Source of the DNA: Puccinellia tenuiflora
Taxonomy: Eukaryota > Streptophyta > Magnoliopsida > Poales > Poaceae
Direction: 5' to 3'
DNA: 64,000 nt
NCBI GenBank assembly: GCA_012064385.1
Contig: QRDG01001527.1
Span: 52,037-116,036, forward strand
This document shows positions 35,001-47,000 of this stretch, one piece after another (positions within the stretch are counted from its first letter, which is position 1; each line of letters starts with the position of its first letter). The notes beneath the pieces were generated by a model that saw nothing but the letters and a program-made list of their open reading frames with translations, searched no databases and was not told the DNA's origin. Made by a program: the position numbers and the translations under genes.

Positions 35001-38000
35001 AATCCTCTTGATTTTTTTTATCCATTGTTAAGGGCTGTTGTCAAACACAATTGTTGGGGTAAGCAAGCTTTACGTGGTTAGGAACTTACTATTGCTTGAT
35101 TATGTCACATATATTCTCTGGCCCCTTGGTTATTTATGTTGTATGTTACCAAATTCTTTTCTCTGGTGTAACATGACAAACTCAAGTTGTCCTGAGCCTA
35201 TATTATATTGTTTTTCACTTTTTGGCAGATATGCCCTCTGGTTGGGCCCACCAAGAAAATTTTGTTTTCGGAACGGGAAAATCACGTACGACATGAGCTT
35301 TTTCCATACTGTAAGTTTATATGTTATAGTAAGGCAGTATTATTCTAATTCATTTTCATAATGTTTCAAGCACTTATAGGATGCTAATTTTTCATAGTGG
35401 GTCAAATTTTCGGCATTATTATAACTCTATGGGCACCGGTTGTCATGGTATGTATCAATTCATGTCATTTAGGGGTTTTATTCAATATCCCATTGCGAAG
35501 ATGTTTGTTTGAATTTTTCGTATAGGTATACTTCATTGACACACAAATATGGTATGCCATTTTTTCTGCACTGTATGGTGGATTGAACGGTGCCTTCAGC
35601 CGCCTGGGTGAGGTTAGTGACTTATGTCTATTTCTGCCCTTGGAGTGTAGACGTTTTAGTTACTATTAGTATGTGTTTCTGAATGTTTGTCTGATGCAGA
35701 TCGGAACCCTTGGGATGTTAAGATTAAGGTTTGAGGCAATCCCGACATGTTTTAGTAAAAATCTTGTGCCTAGATATGGCTGCGAACTGAAGGGACGCCA
35801 CTTGCAGGTCCAATGTTTGTAGATCTTTTTTTCTCGAACACACATTTAGAGGAAAGCACCAAGATTTGCTAGAACTTTTAGAAATTACTTTTTTCAAACT
35901 CTTTTGTTTGTTGACGTGTTTGTTGATTTATTGTTGTTGTTTCTCTGTACTTTCCATGTGAACTCTTACCTGGACCAGGATTATCGATTGCATATTGGGG
36001 AGTTCTCTGACATATGGAATGCAATTATTAGCTCGTTGCGACATGAAGATCTGATAAGCAATAGGTTTGCATTTGGTATTAGTCTTTCTTTCCTTTTTCT
36101 TGGCATGCTTAATTCTGAGATTGTGTTTGCGATTTTTTATAGAGAGCGGAATTTACTGATTGTTCCATCATCTGCTGGTGACACTACCTATTTTCCATGG
36201 CCTCCTTTCCTTCTTGCTTGCAAGGTAAGATCTTTCAGTCATCCACTAATTGATCTAGTCAATTTTCTCCTAGAGCCAGTACTATCGTGCTCATGGCTAT
36301 GATATTCTAGATTCCAATTGCACTTGACATGGCAAGGAGTGTAAGGAGAAGGGATGAGGAGCTCACTAATATGATAAAACAGGATGCGTATACCTATTAT
36401 GCTGTAGTGGAATGCTACGAGACATTGTTAAACCTCTTGTATAGCCTTATATCAGTACCAAGTGATAAGATGTAAGCTATCTTTCCTTTGGTCCCTGTAG
36501 CTTGATGTTTGAACCCTCCTTTATTTACACTAGGATAACTAATTTAGCAACTGTTATATGCCTGTCTAATTAATTTCATCTCTTCATGAGTACAGCATTG
36601 TTGACCGAATCCGTGAAAAGATTGAGATGAGCATACGTAGTCACTCATTTGTGAAAGACTTCCGTTTGGACGAACTTCCCCAGCTAAATGCTAATTTTGA
36701 AAAACTGCTGAATGTGTTATTGGTACTGATAACCTATGTCCCTGTGTTCTTGTAACCAAATATCTTGTTGTGCCTTCCTCAATTTTTCATTCTAACACTT
36801 GAAAAAATTGATTGATCTATTCATAGAGAGGATATGTGGACATTGACACCAAGAGACAGATCACCAATCTGTTACAAGATATAATGGAAATAATCCTCAA
36901 TGATATTATGAAGAATAGTGAAAGGTAAGATCTATGCTGAATTTTCGCTTGAGGAATAATTTTTGACAATCATATTTCTTTTGAATCATGTAGCATTATG
37001 ATGGGTGAAAATCTATATGAGCTGTTTGCAAATCCAAATCTGGACTCAATAAATGACGAAGCTTTCAGACAGAAGGTCACGTTTAAGCAACTTATTTCAT
37101 TAGTGGATTCATGTTCTGCAAGTTTACAAGCACTTATTAGAATCATGTCTTAGCAGTGTGTTAGGCTTCAGTTGTTACTAACAATGAAAGAATCTACAAT
37201 ATATGTACCAACAAACTCGGAAGCTCGGCGTAGGATTATTTTCTTTGCAAACTCCCTATTTATGAAAATGCCAAGGGCGCCAGACGTCCACAAGATGATG
37301 TCCTTCAGGTAAGAAACCCAACTCACCCACCAACCATGCACCTAGTTGCACCCATCTTAAGCTACTAATTTCTCTATTAATTTTACATGAACTACCTATT
37401 ACGTTTTTCTATCAAATCATACTCTACAATAATAGTTTAGTGGAAAAAACCTCAGTTGACGATATTTCGATATTTTGTATCAGTATTTTGACTCCGTACT
37501 TCAAAGAAAATGTGCTATTTTCGGCAGAAGATCTATGTAAAGAGAAGGATGGAATATCATTGTTGTTCTATCTACGGAAAATGTTTCCAGGTACTTTGCA
37601 CAACTGAGCAAGTTAATCATCTTCTTCAGTGAATAGATGATTAATCATGAAACACCATGGTATTAGATGAATGGCACAATTTTCTTGAGCGGATAAATTT
37701 TAATCCAAAGAATGAAGATTCACTTAAGGTAAAGATGGATGATATCTGTCCCTGGGCATCTTATAGGGGACAAACGCTAACCAGAACAGGTAAAGTCAGC
37801 AGCTTTTGTACAACATTAACTGCATCTAACTTGTTATGTATAGTTTTATGGTCAAACCAACTTGTTATCTAACTATTGGTTTTCTTTTGCTCCTCTAGTT
37901 AGAGGAATGATGTACTATAGGAGAGCACTTGAGATTCAATGTATTCAGGATAAAACTAATCTTGGTTAGATTATTTCTTAATCCTTCATTTTTCCAATAT

Positions 38001-41000
38001 TTGTAATCTGCGTATATATTTACTTAGTTTAACATTTTGCAGAAAAGTACGGAAGAACACCATCCTCAGAAGTGGGATGGCCAATGGTAGACATGGCACA
38101 GGCCATTGCTGATATAAAATTCACCTATGTTGTCTCGTGTCAAGTATACGGCATGCAAAAGCTATCCAAGGACCCTAGAGACAGAGCTTGCTACCTGAAC
38201 ATCCTTAATCTCATGATAACGTACAAATCCTAGTGCTTTCAACTTTGAAAAGTTATATCAAAAGTTAAGGTTACGTCATTTAAAGTGATTTTTAAAATGC
38301 GCAGGTACCCATCGTTACGTGTTGCTTATATTGATGAGGTAGAAGCTCTGACCAAAAATGGAACAATAGAGAAAACATATTATTCTGTTCTTGTCAAAGG
38401 AGTAGGTGACAAGTATGATGAGGTATTTACTGAACATAAAGATACATATTTCACTGAACTTCGTTTGGGCCATAATGCTTTATTGAATTGTAGTTGAATA
38501 TGAAGGTACAGAATTACATTTTAAGTACCCTTTACTAGATAGACGTTCTTTGTTAAGTTACCGTTTATATTTGAAGTTGGTAGTTTTTCTCGAGAATACG
38601 CAAAAGGCTTAGGTGTCATTGTGTTTATAGAAGAAAATGTGACAACAGTGTGGAACCCAGGTCTACGGCCACACTCCATGCAAAACATGGTTGCAATATC
38701 TCGGTGTAAGCTCTACCTACGACCCCATATATAACTACGAGACAGATTGTGCACGCACGTAGCACCAGCAGCCACCAACCTTTGTTCTCAAAAACCTCTT
38801 TTGCCATGGCCATCCAAAGGGTAGGCATCATGTGCTAGTGAAGTCAAGTATCATGTTGTTATGACAACGTGTCTGCTGTCTATATGAGTGCCAATCCAGT
38901 ACATCATTGACGGACAACATCGAGGTTGACATGTATTTCATCTGCGAAAAAGTTGATGTCGGGTATTGTTGGAGTGATACATGTTCCACAAGTCAACAGT
39001 TCGATATGATTTTTTAAGATAAGGAAGCTTTATTGATCTCATATAAATAATTACATCAAGATGATAGAATCTTTCCAAAACCATTTTCTACCTCTGCATA
39101 GTTAGGATGCACACAACTTAAAATTATTTAAAAAATTAAAATGCCAGGATAATAAATATCATGTCACAGCTAGTCGTCAGCTTCATTCACCACCGATGGA
39201 AAAACTCGAACCACGAGAATGGCTATCCAATAGCAACTCCTTCAAACTCCACGATTGCCGTGATCCAACCAGTAAAGGCTCAAGGCAATGCTTTCAACCA
39301 GGATGTGACACCACTGCCACCATTGCTAGATACGACCAGCTATGGACAGACCTAGGAGTTTTGCTATGGAGTTGAGGAACCCATGCTCGAAAGCACCACC
39401 AGGTGGTGCCGACCCAAATTGTCGGGGCGGTACCACCATAGTACTGTACCTCCTAGCCTTGGTAGACTGCCGCATGACATCAATATGGCACCCTGCACAC
39501 CTTATCAACCACACCACCATCAATGAATCGAGTGTGAACAAGCCAGTGTGGTCTCAAAAGGGCATAAAGGTTGTTGTAGACCGCAACTCCAACAAGTGTC
39601 TAGAACAGTATGGCCATTCCAACATGGTTGAAGATGCCACCACATAAGTAAGCCCACCAAACTGATCAGATATTTGCACGTCGGTCCAGATCTGTGAGCT
39701 GCACACCACTGAAACGGGGTTGCCATTGATGCACAAAGCAGCCTCGCGCCATCAGGAGCCGCCAAGGCTAAGAAGGCTGAACCCGGGAAGGTGAAGTGAA
39801 GCTGCTGGCCATCATTGGGGAAACCGCTGGATCTTGGCCCTGACCAAGCTGCAGCGAGACAAGAGGCCGTCGGGAGCTCCTTCAATGTCGGCACTACTAG
39901 CTAGAAGAAGCCACAAATTCACTGGAGAAACATCCAAGAAGGCAAGGAGGTTGGCGATATAAGTAGCTTTTTGTGGGGGGCCTCCCGTGAGGAGCGATAT
40001 AGTGCGGTGTGTTAGGAAGTGATGAATACAAACTCGTTGCGTTTCTCTTTCGGCTCTTGACGAATAAAGTAAAGCAATGGTTTGATCATACAATACATAG
40101 GCTGATAGGCATGTTGGCAGGTGTGTTAGCCTTTAGTGGTTTAGGACAAATTATGCCACCATATGCAGCCAGGTAAAGATTTTAATGGCACCAGACCAAG
40201 ATTTGCAAGTTTAATTTCCTTCCAGCAACTAGACTCAGTCAATCGTAGGAGAAGCTATGGTCTTGTAATATCATTTGGCAATGTACCTGTCGTCCAGAGT
40301 CCAACGCCATCTTCACTGATCTTGCATAGTGCCCAATACAGTGGACAATCTCTGCCACAGATCTTTGCACGAGCCTATGTGCATTGAGGGCACCATGACC
40401 ATTTTCAGTACTTTCTCATAAAATTATATGCACACATTTTTGAGAATCAAAATCTTATGTGAATCAGTAGCACACCCTTTTAAAAATGTGTGTGTGTGTG
40501 TTTAATGCAGTAACATTTTCAAGTTTTGTTTTTCTAACTTGATTCAGGAAATTTACCGAATCAAGCTTCCCGGCAAACCTACTAATATTGGAGAGGGAAG
40601 ACCTGAAAATCAAAACCATGCCATAATTTTCACTAGGGAGAAGCACTCCAGGCCATTGATATGAATCAGGTACGATTTTCATTCCTGCCTTGTGCATGCC
40701 GAGTTCCATGTGTCAAACGCTCTTAGCTTATCTTGTTAATAGGAGATCTAATCACACATGTGTTCAACCAGACTAATAATTTGACTTGATGGTTTGCTTG
40801 GACTTGGTCGGGTCCATGGACCTATAACCCAAGACCTTCAACTGTCTCCATTTTGTTTCTGCAGAATTAGATAATAGACATGGCCCTTTCTTGGCATTTG
40901 TCCAAGCACATGCCAAAAGCATTCATTTGTTGGATGGCATTTTTTCCCGCTAGACTTACACTATAAGTATAATTTAATTAGCCAGTTGATAGAGCTGAAT

Positions 41001-44000
41001 CTTCAAATTGTTGTGACTTGTGTGCACAACACCTTTGGTTCTGATACATTGTTAAATGTAGGGTGAAACACAGATAGTATCCATCATAAACATGTCGGCA
41101 CATGCACGTACACGCCATATGGATAGTATTTTGAACCAGTTGGGACTAACATTTCCTAGCTAATATTTATGAACAATAGTTACTAAGATAACAAGGTACT
41201 ACTAATCATTTCTTCTCTCGTAGGATAATTACCTCCAAGAGGCATTTAAAATGAGAAATATCCTGGAGGAGTTTAGGAGTGAAAATTATGGAAAGGACAA
41301 ACCCACTATACTAGGCCTTCGTGAGAATATTTTTACTGGAAGGTATATCCGTCTATCCAAAGTTCTTTCTCATTATATTCTTGGTCGAAATAATAAAGCT
41401 TTAAGCTCAATCTGTGATCTTTGTAGTCAGAACTCTAGAATCCCAGTAAATCATCTTGGGCCTATTTGACACATCAGGGAAGAAGTGAACACTAACCAAG
41501 ACTTTCCCTCCTTCTTACCGACCCTCCGACACGGCCACCATGGCTGTGGCAGGAAGCAGCCTTACGTTGTTGATGGCTAGCATGTCAGACTCGGGTTATA
41601 TCACTCACTGATCACGGCAAGTACTTGTGTGGAGCAGTTCAATGAGGAAGTTCCTTCTAGTTGAGCAGCTCGAACTGATGAACCTCCTCGATTACGATGG
41701 GAGGCGTTGATCTTGACGGATGGCGATCAGCTGCTCAATTTTGGAAACAACGCATCGATTCTAGGCTTCCAGCGGGTGGCTTCCTGATTGTGGCTTTTCG
41801 CAAGTTTTGTTGCTCGTGTGGTTAGAGAAGATTTTTATAGCTTTTGTAGCGACCTCGGGAGGCGCTCAGAAGAAAACCATGTGGAAAAATCTATATCTAT
41901 ACCTAATAATAAAGGAAAAAGGGTTTCTCCCATCGTCAATCGTTAAACTTCCGAACCTACCCCTGAAATTTCGAATTAAATTATTGATAATGCCACCGCT
42001 TAGTCAAAAAAACGTTTTGGTAGGGAAAAGGGTCGTCGGTCATGGTTGGTTTCGTCCATCGTTCCTTTCTATCGATCGCTAGAAAATCGTTTCCAAATTA
42101 TAGTCTTCGGTCGCTAAACAAAAGGGGAGAGCTAGGCATAGGTCGCCCTAGGAAGGGGTAGTTTAGGTCCCCTCCGTGACCGTCGGATCGTGATCGTATG
42201 GTTGAAAACCAGCACAACGTAGTTTTGCATTTTGGTCCCTAAACTTTTCCAAAATTGAACCCGCAGTACATCACAGCTCCACTTAAAACGAAGGGGTATA
42301 ACACGTTGCCCCTTATCTTCTCGATATTTACAGCAAAAATGCCACCGTGATGATTTACATCTAGTCTCGCAACAAAACTCGAGTATTACAACAAGAAAAA
42401 TTAGTCCGTATACAAAAAATATACATTATTACAACAAATCATTGCAACATTTTGAAGAAACTAATAATACAAAAAAACTGGTTAAACAATAATGTTTTAC
42501 TACAGATTGGTTTACAACAAAATTTTACCACAATTTCAACAAAATCAAAAACTATTACAACAAAAAATATTATGGTTAAACAACAATTATTTTTGCTGTA
42601 AATTGCTTTGCAACAAAATCACCAATGATTTCAATAAAAATCACAAACTATTACAACAAAAAACATGTGCTTGTACCAATGAAAAGTGGGTACGTAGCAA
42701 AATATTTTGCTGCAGATTAACATACAACAATAATCAGCAACTATTTGAACAAAAACCATAAGCGACGACAAAAAAAAAAATGTTCGCAACATTTGGCAAA
42801 GCACGTACAAATGTGTTTGTACCAATTAAAAGTGGGTAAGCAACAAAATATTTTGCTATAGATTAATTTACAACAAAAACTTATGCGAGTTTGCAACAAA
42901 TCACGTCTGTTTTCACAACAAAACTTATGCGAGTATGTTACAAATTTAAAATAAGTACGCAACACTGAACAAATGACGAAAAACTTAACAAACAGATGGG
43001 TGGAGATAGCTGCCTACGTGGGCCATCAGATTCGGTTCATTGGCACAAACTATGCCAAAAAAATTCGTTTGCTGTTTATTTGGGCCAACATACGTGAGTA
43101 GACGGCCCAAACAAAAGCAGCGCGCGGGAGAGCGAGGCCGTCGACCTACGTTTCGCTCGCTTAGGTCGCCCTATAGGAAGCATTTCCCTAAACAAAACGG
43201 TTTGGCTGCGCCACACAAAAACGGGCCAAAGAAAGATGTGGGCTGGGCCTCGACTACGCTGCTGCTCCTTCTGACTCGCAACCGATTTCTTCTTTGTTCA
43301 ATCATTAGAAACTACTGAGTTCAAAGCAGAGTCTTCCTCAACCTCCGCCTACGTGCACCACCGGGACACGCACCTGAGTCGGGCCGGGCAGGTTAGGATC
43401 GAAGGCGTACATAAAAGGAGACCCCCAAATCGGGGTCTTTCACCTAATCGCTCCCACCGCCCAACCCGGGCCTGGCCGCGCGACAACGTCTCTGTCGCCC
43501 CGGAGCAGAGGAACGTAGATCATACCGTGCTTAACCACGGCAAGAACTCGTGCGGGAGATGAACGGACAAAGAGGGCTCCCTCGCGACGGTGTGGCGGCA
43601 AACATCAGGCTGCAGCGGAGGGGAGTTGACAGGAGGCTATCGCCGAAGGGGAAGTGGCCGGCTGATGTTCGTATGACCGGCGTAGTCCACACTCGAGCGG
43701 TGGCCACATCTACCGGGGAGGGTGATTTAGTGGACAGCGACCACTATGGGGCAAAGCACAACAGCAGCCAGCACAAACGAACGGCGGTCAAATATGATCT
43801 ATGAGATCGTTTGGCAGTCTGCTACGATTAAAAGCGGAGCAAAACACCAAGCGACCACAAGGGCGGCGAGCAGGGAATCAAGAACTGCAAGCAGCGACTA
43901 CAGCAAGTACAACATATAGCCAGCAGCGAGGAGCAATTTCAGAAGAAAAAAAGGACTTATGCTTAGCCGGTCACCCGATAGAAGTCAAGCGACAATGTCT

Positions 44001-47000
44001 CTGTCAGGCCCATGGAGACACCCTTGGTGGCAGCAGTTAATCCCTTATCCTCTCAAGGACACGGTACTTTTTCAAGTGAGCATATATATTTAATATGGTG
44101 CTTGCAGATTGATCTTCTAATGTGTTTATTCTGCCAAAATTCCGATGTTAGACTGTATTGATACATTAGGAATTTGGCATGTTGTCAAACCGAGCAACGT
44201 AGATGAATCTTAAAAAAAAAAAAAAGTAGACTACATATTACTCATGTTCTTTGCTGCTCCTTCACGGAAGGGTTTACATAGTAGTACTTGACGGCAACAT
44301 CTATATTCTGGATTGTATCAAGCTGAGATATCCTCATAGCTTGTATAGGTGAGATGTAGGGTTCTTGATGGCAACTGTTATGGTTCCTGGGTTGTATCAA
44401 GCTGAGATATTCTCACACCTTGAATACTGAGATGTACAGAGATTTAAATTTCGATTTAGTAATTATCCTTGTATTTGAATGATGTCTTTCCTTAATTGAT
44501 TCTAATCTGAATTAAGTGTGATACATGTTTGGTGATTCTGAATTCTGGTAACATGGAGTTGCACTGAAGTAATTACGTTTCTGAAGGTACTTCTGCATTA
44601 GAAGCAAACATCTCAGCTTTCACGATCAATTAGATCTTTGAATTCTCGATCTGATTAACATGATTTCGAGATATTACATGGGTTCTCTTTAAAAGGACAG
44701 ACCTGGTGCACAGAGGCTCCCACACAAGGTGGGGTTTGGGGAGGGATTATAGGAACCTAGTCTTACCCGTGCAAAGTGCAGTGCGGGGAGGCTGGTTCGA
44801 ACCTAGGACCTCTTGCCACAAGTGGGGAGGACCTCACCACTAAGGCCTGCCCTACATGGGTTCTCTTTGGAAACAATATAAGGTTTATGCCGTGTGTTGG
44901 CCCTATTTTATGAAATTATCAATGACCTAGATATTGAATTAATCCTTAGCCGCACAGGAAGTAAGCAGAGCGGAAGTAAGCAGAGCACACGTAGCAACGC
45001 ACGGGCAAATTCCTAGTAAAAGAAAAGGAAGAAGAGAGAAAAAAATCAGGGTAAAAATCCGTGTTTTTTTTCTTCCTTTTGTGTTGAATTCTTCTTTTCT
45101 TTCAAGTCCAGATTTTGTATGAGAAAGACTCGGAGAGGGAAAGAAGATGAAACTGGGCATGTGAGCTACTCCCTCCCTCCCAAATTACATTGCCTATTAG
45201 TTTTGGTCAAAGTCAAATTTTATAAAGTTTGACCAACGTTATGGAAAAAAATATCAACATCTACAAGTGAGGCAGCCAGAGGCATTGTCGGTATCCACTC
45301 TTTCAAGGTGTGCCAAACAAGTCCAAGTTGGGATGGGCCGGGATTCTAATGTTCAAGGTGCAAAGAACATAGATTGAAAATTAGGGTCCGATCTGGACCA
45401 CCCATATAAGCCCGGGGGTTTTAATGGAGCTTTTCCTTATATATTTCCTCCTCATATTATTCATGTTAAATATTTCTTTTTTTTTGATAAAAGGGACCAT
45501 GTTAAATATTTCTGTTATTAACATATATTGTCTTATGTTTGTTTTCTATTTTAGTGTATCATCGCTTGCTTGGTTTTTCTCGAATCAAGAGACAGGCTTT
45601 GTTACGATTGGACAACGAGTTCTGGCTAATCCTCTCAGGTATGTACGTAAATCTTATTTCTGTTTGGATATCAAAACTTTGTATCCACAGCATTTCAATG
45701 TCAATGTGAATCTATCTGTACTGGCTATCCACTTATACCATTTTTTGTTTTCATTCTTTGAGAAAACACAAAAAACTTTGCAGTCCATTGCATTGAAAAG
45801 AAAAGATAGAGTTTATGTACGTGCAGCCTTCAAGTTTTTAGATTTTGTCAGACCATGACCATGGCAAAGTACTTTGAACTCGTTTTTAGCAATTAGCTTA
45901 CTGAAACGATTCTAACTAGTGTAAATTGCTGTTGTCTCCTAAGTACTAGTGTTTTAGTAGGCCGTTCACTGAAGTGAAGAACTGATAACAGGCTACGTGA
46001 AGTAGCAGAATAGCACATAGGAGCCAACTCCTATGTTGAACTAGGCATTCCACTAAGTCTGGGCTGAGGTGAAGCCAATCTTAGTCTACTGGCAAGAACC
46101 GGACCTTGAAAAATATGGTCGTTGCACCGCTGGATGGTCAGAGGACACTGCTGGTGGTGGTCGGTACTTTTTTTATGGCTGATGTTTGGCAGCACTTGGT
46201 GCGTTACACATTGACTGGATCAGACTGTAGGATTGGGCCATCTGCACCTAAAGAACAAATGCCAGAAACAGCCTCCACACTAAACACAAAAAACCCTGCA
46301 ATTTGAAAGAAATTTATGCACCCAAAATTGGTAAAACGTTGCATCTATGTTCTTCGAGGTGCCAGACTCCCAGTGCTTAGTCCTGGGGATTGTTGCTTGA
46401 AGATCTCACGCTCCACATGACCTTTACATACATTCAACAAAGAACATGTCCACAAAATGCCACTCGAGCCCAACAGAGGCTGAGCAATGCTGGCATTTTA
46501 TTGTCCTCTAAAGGCCGTAATTATTCTAGTTTGAGACAGTTCCTAGCTAGGTAGGTTGGAGTTTCCCCCTTATTACTAATTCCAGCTTAACTAAAAACCA
46601 TGTTTAGAGTTAGTCTCACGTGTTGTCAGATGGTCCACACTGTCCTGACAATTTATAGTACTCCCTCTGCCCTGAATTAGATGTCGCAGATTTGTCTAGA
46701 TTTGCATGTATTTATACACTAAAACTCATCTAGATACATACGTATCTAGAAAAATCTGCGACAAGTAATTCGGGGCAGATGGACTATGAGAAATCTGATA
46801 ACCAATATTAAATCACAATTCCCTCCACTTTCACTATGTGAGTCTCCAATATTGGGAAGCTTTGTTTAAATATATCCGTTGAGACTGGTCGATCTTACTG
46901 ATGCTCAGCAGCTGAGCATCAGCTCCCTGCCATTGATGATGAATTCTCTTGGAATCTCTCTAGCTCTGGCGAGTATTCTAGCAAATCTGCGTACAGTGTC

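Larger units (their letters stand above)
41890..45016 (+). mobile_element. Helitron in intron 35 (non-autonomous)
   Basis: The 5' end tctatatctatacctaataa begins with TC after an A. The 3' end gtagcaacgcacgggcaaat ends in cctag before a T at 45017. This matches the A/T insertion site and the common 3' motif of grass Helitrons. No Rep/helicase is seen in 3127 bp. The interior has AT-rich repeats, a GC-rich block at 43070-44040 and an inserted SINE. Confidence 0.68.
45018..45554. other. End of intron 35
   Basis: Holds a truncated Stowaway-like half (45170-45260) and a 20-bp retroposon insertion (45478-45497). The rest is unremarkable. Confidence 0.5.

Noticed and set aside
35398..35447. Apparent frameshift in exon 19, reading into TAA
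   Set aside because: It came from using the wrong phase at the exon 18 junction. With one base carried over from exon 18, the exon reads [17 protein letters not shown] without a break.
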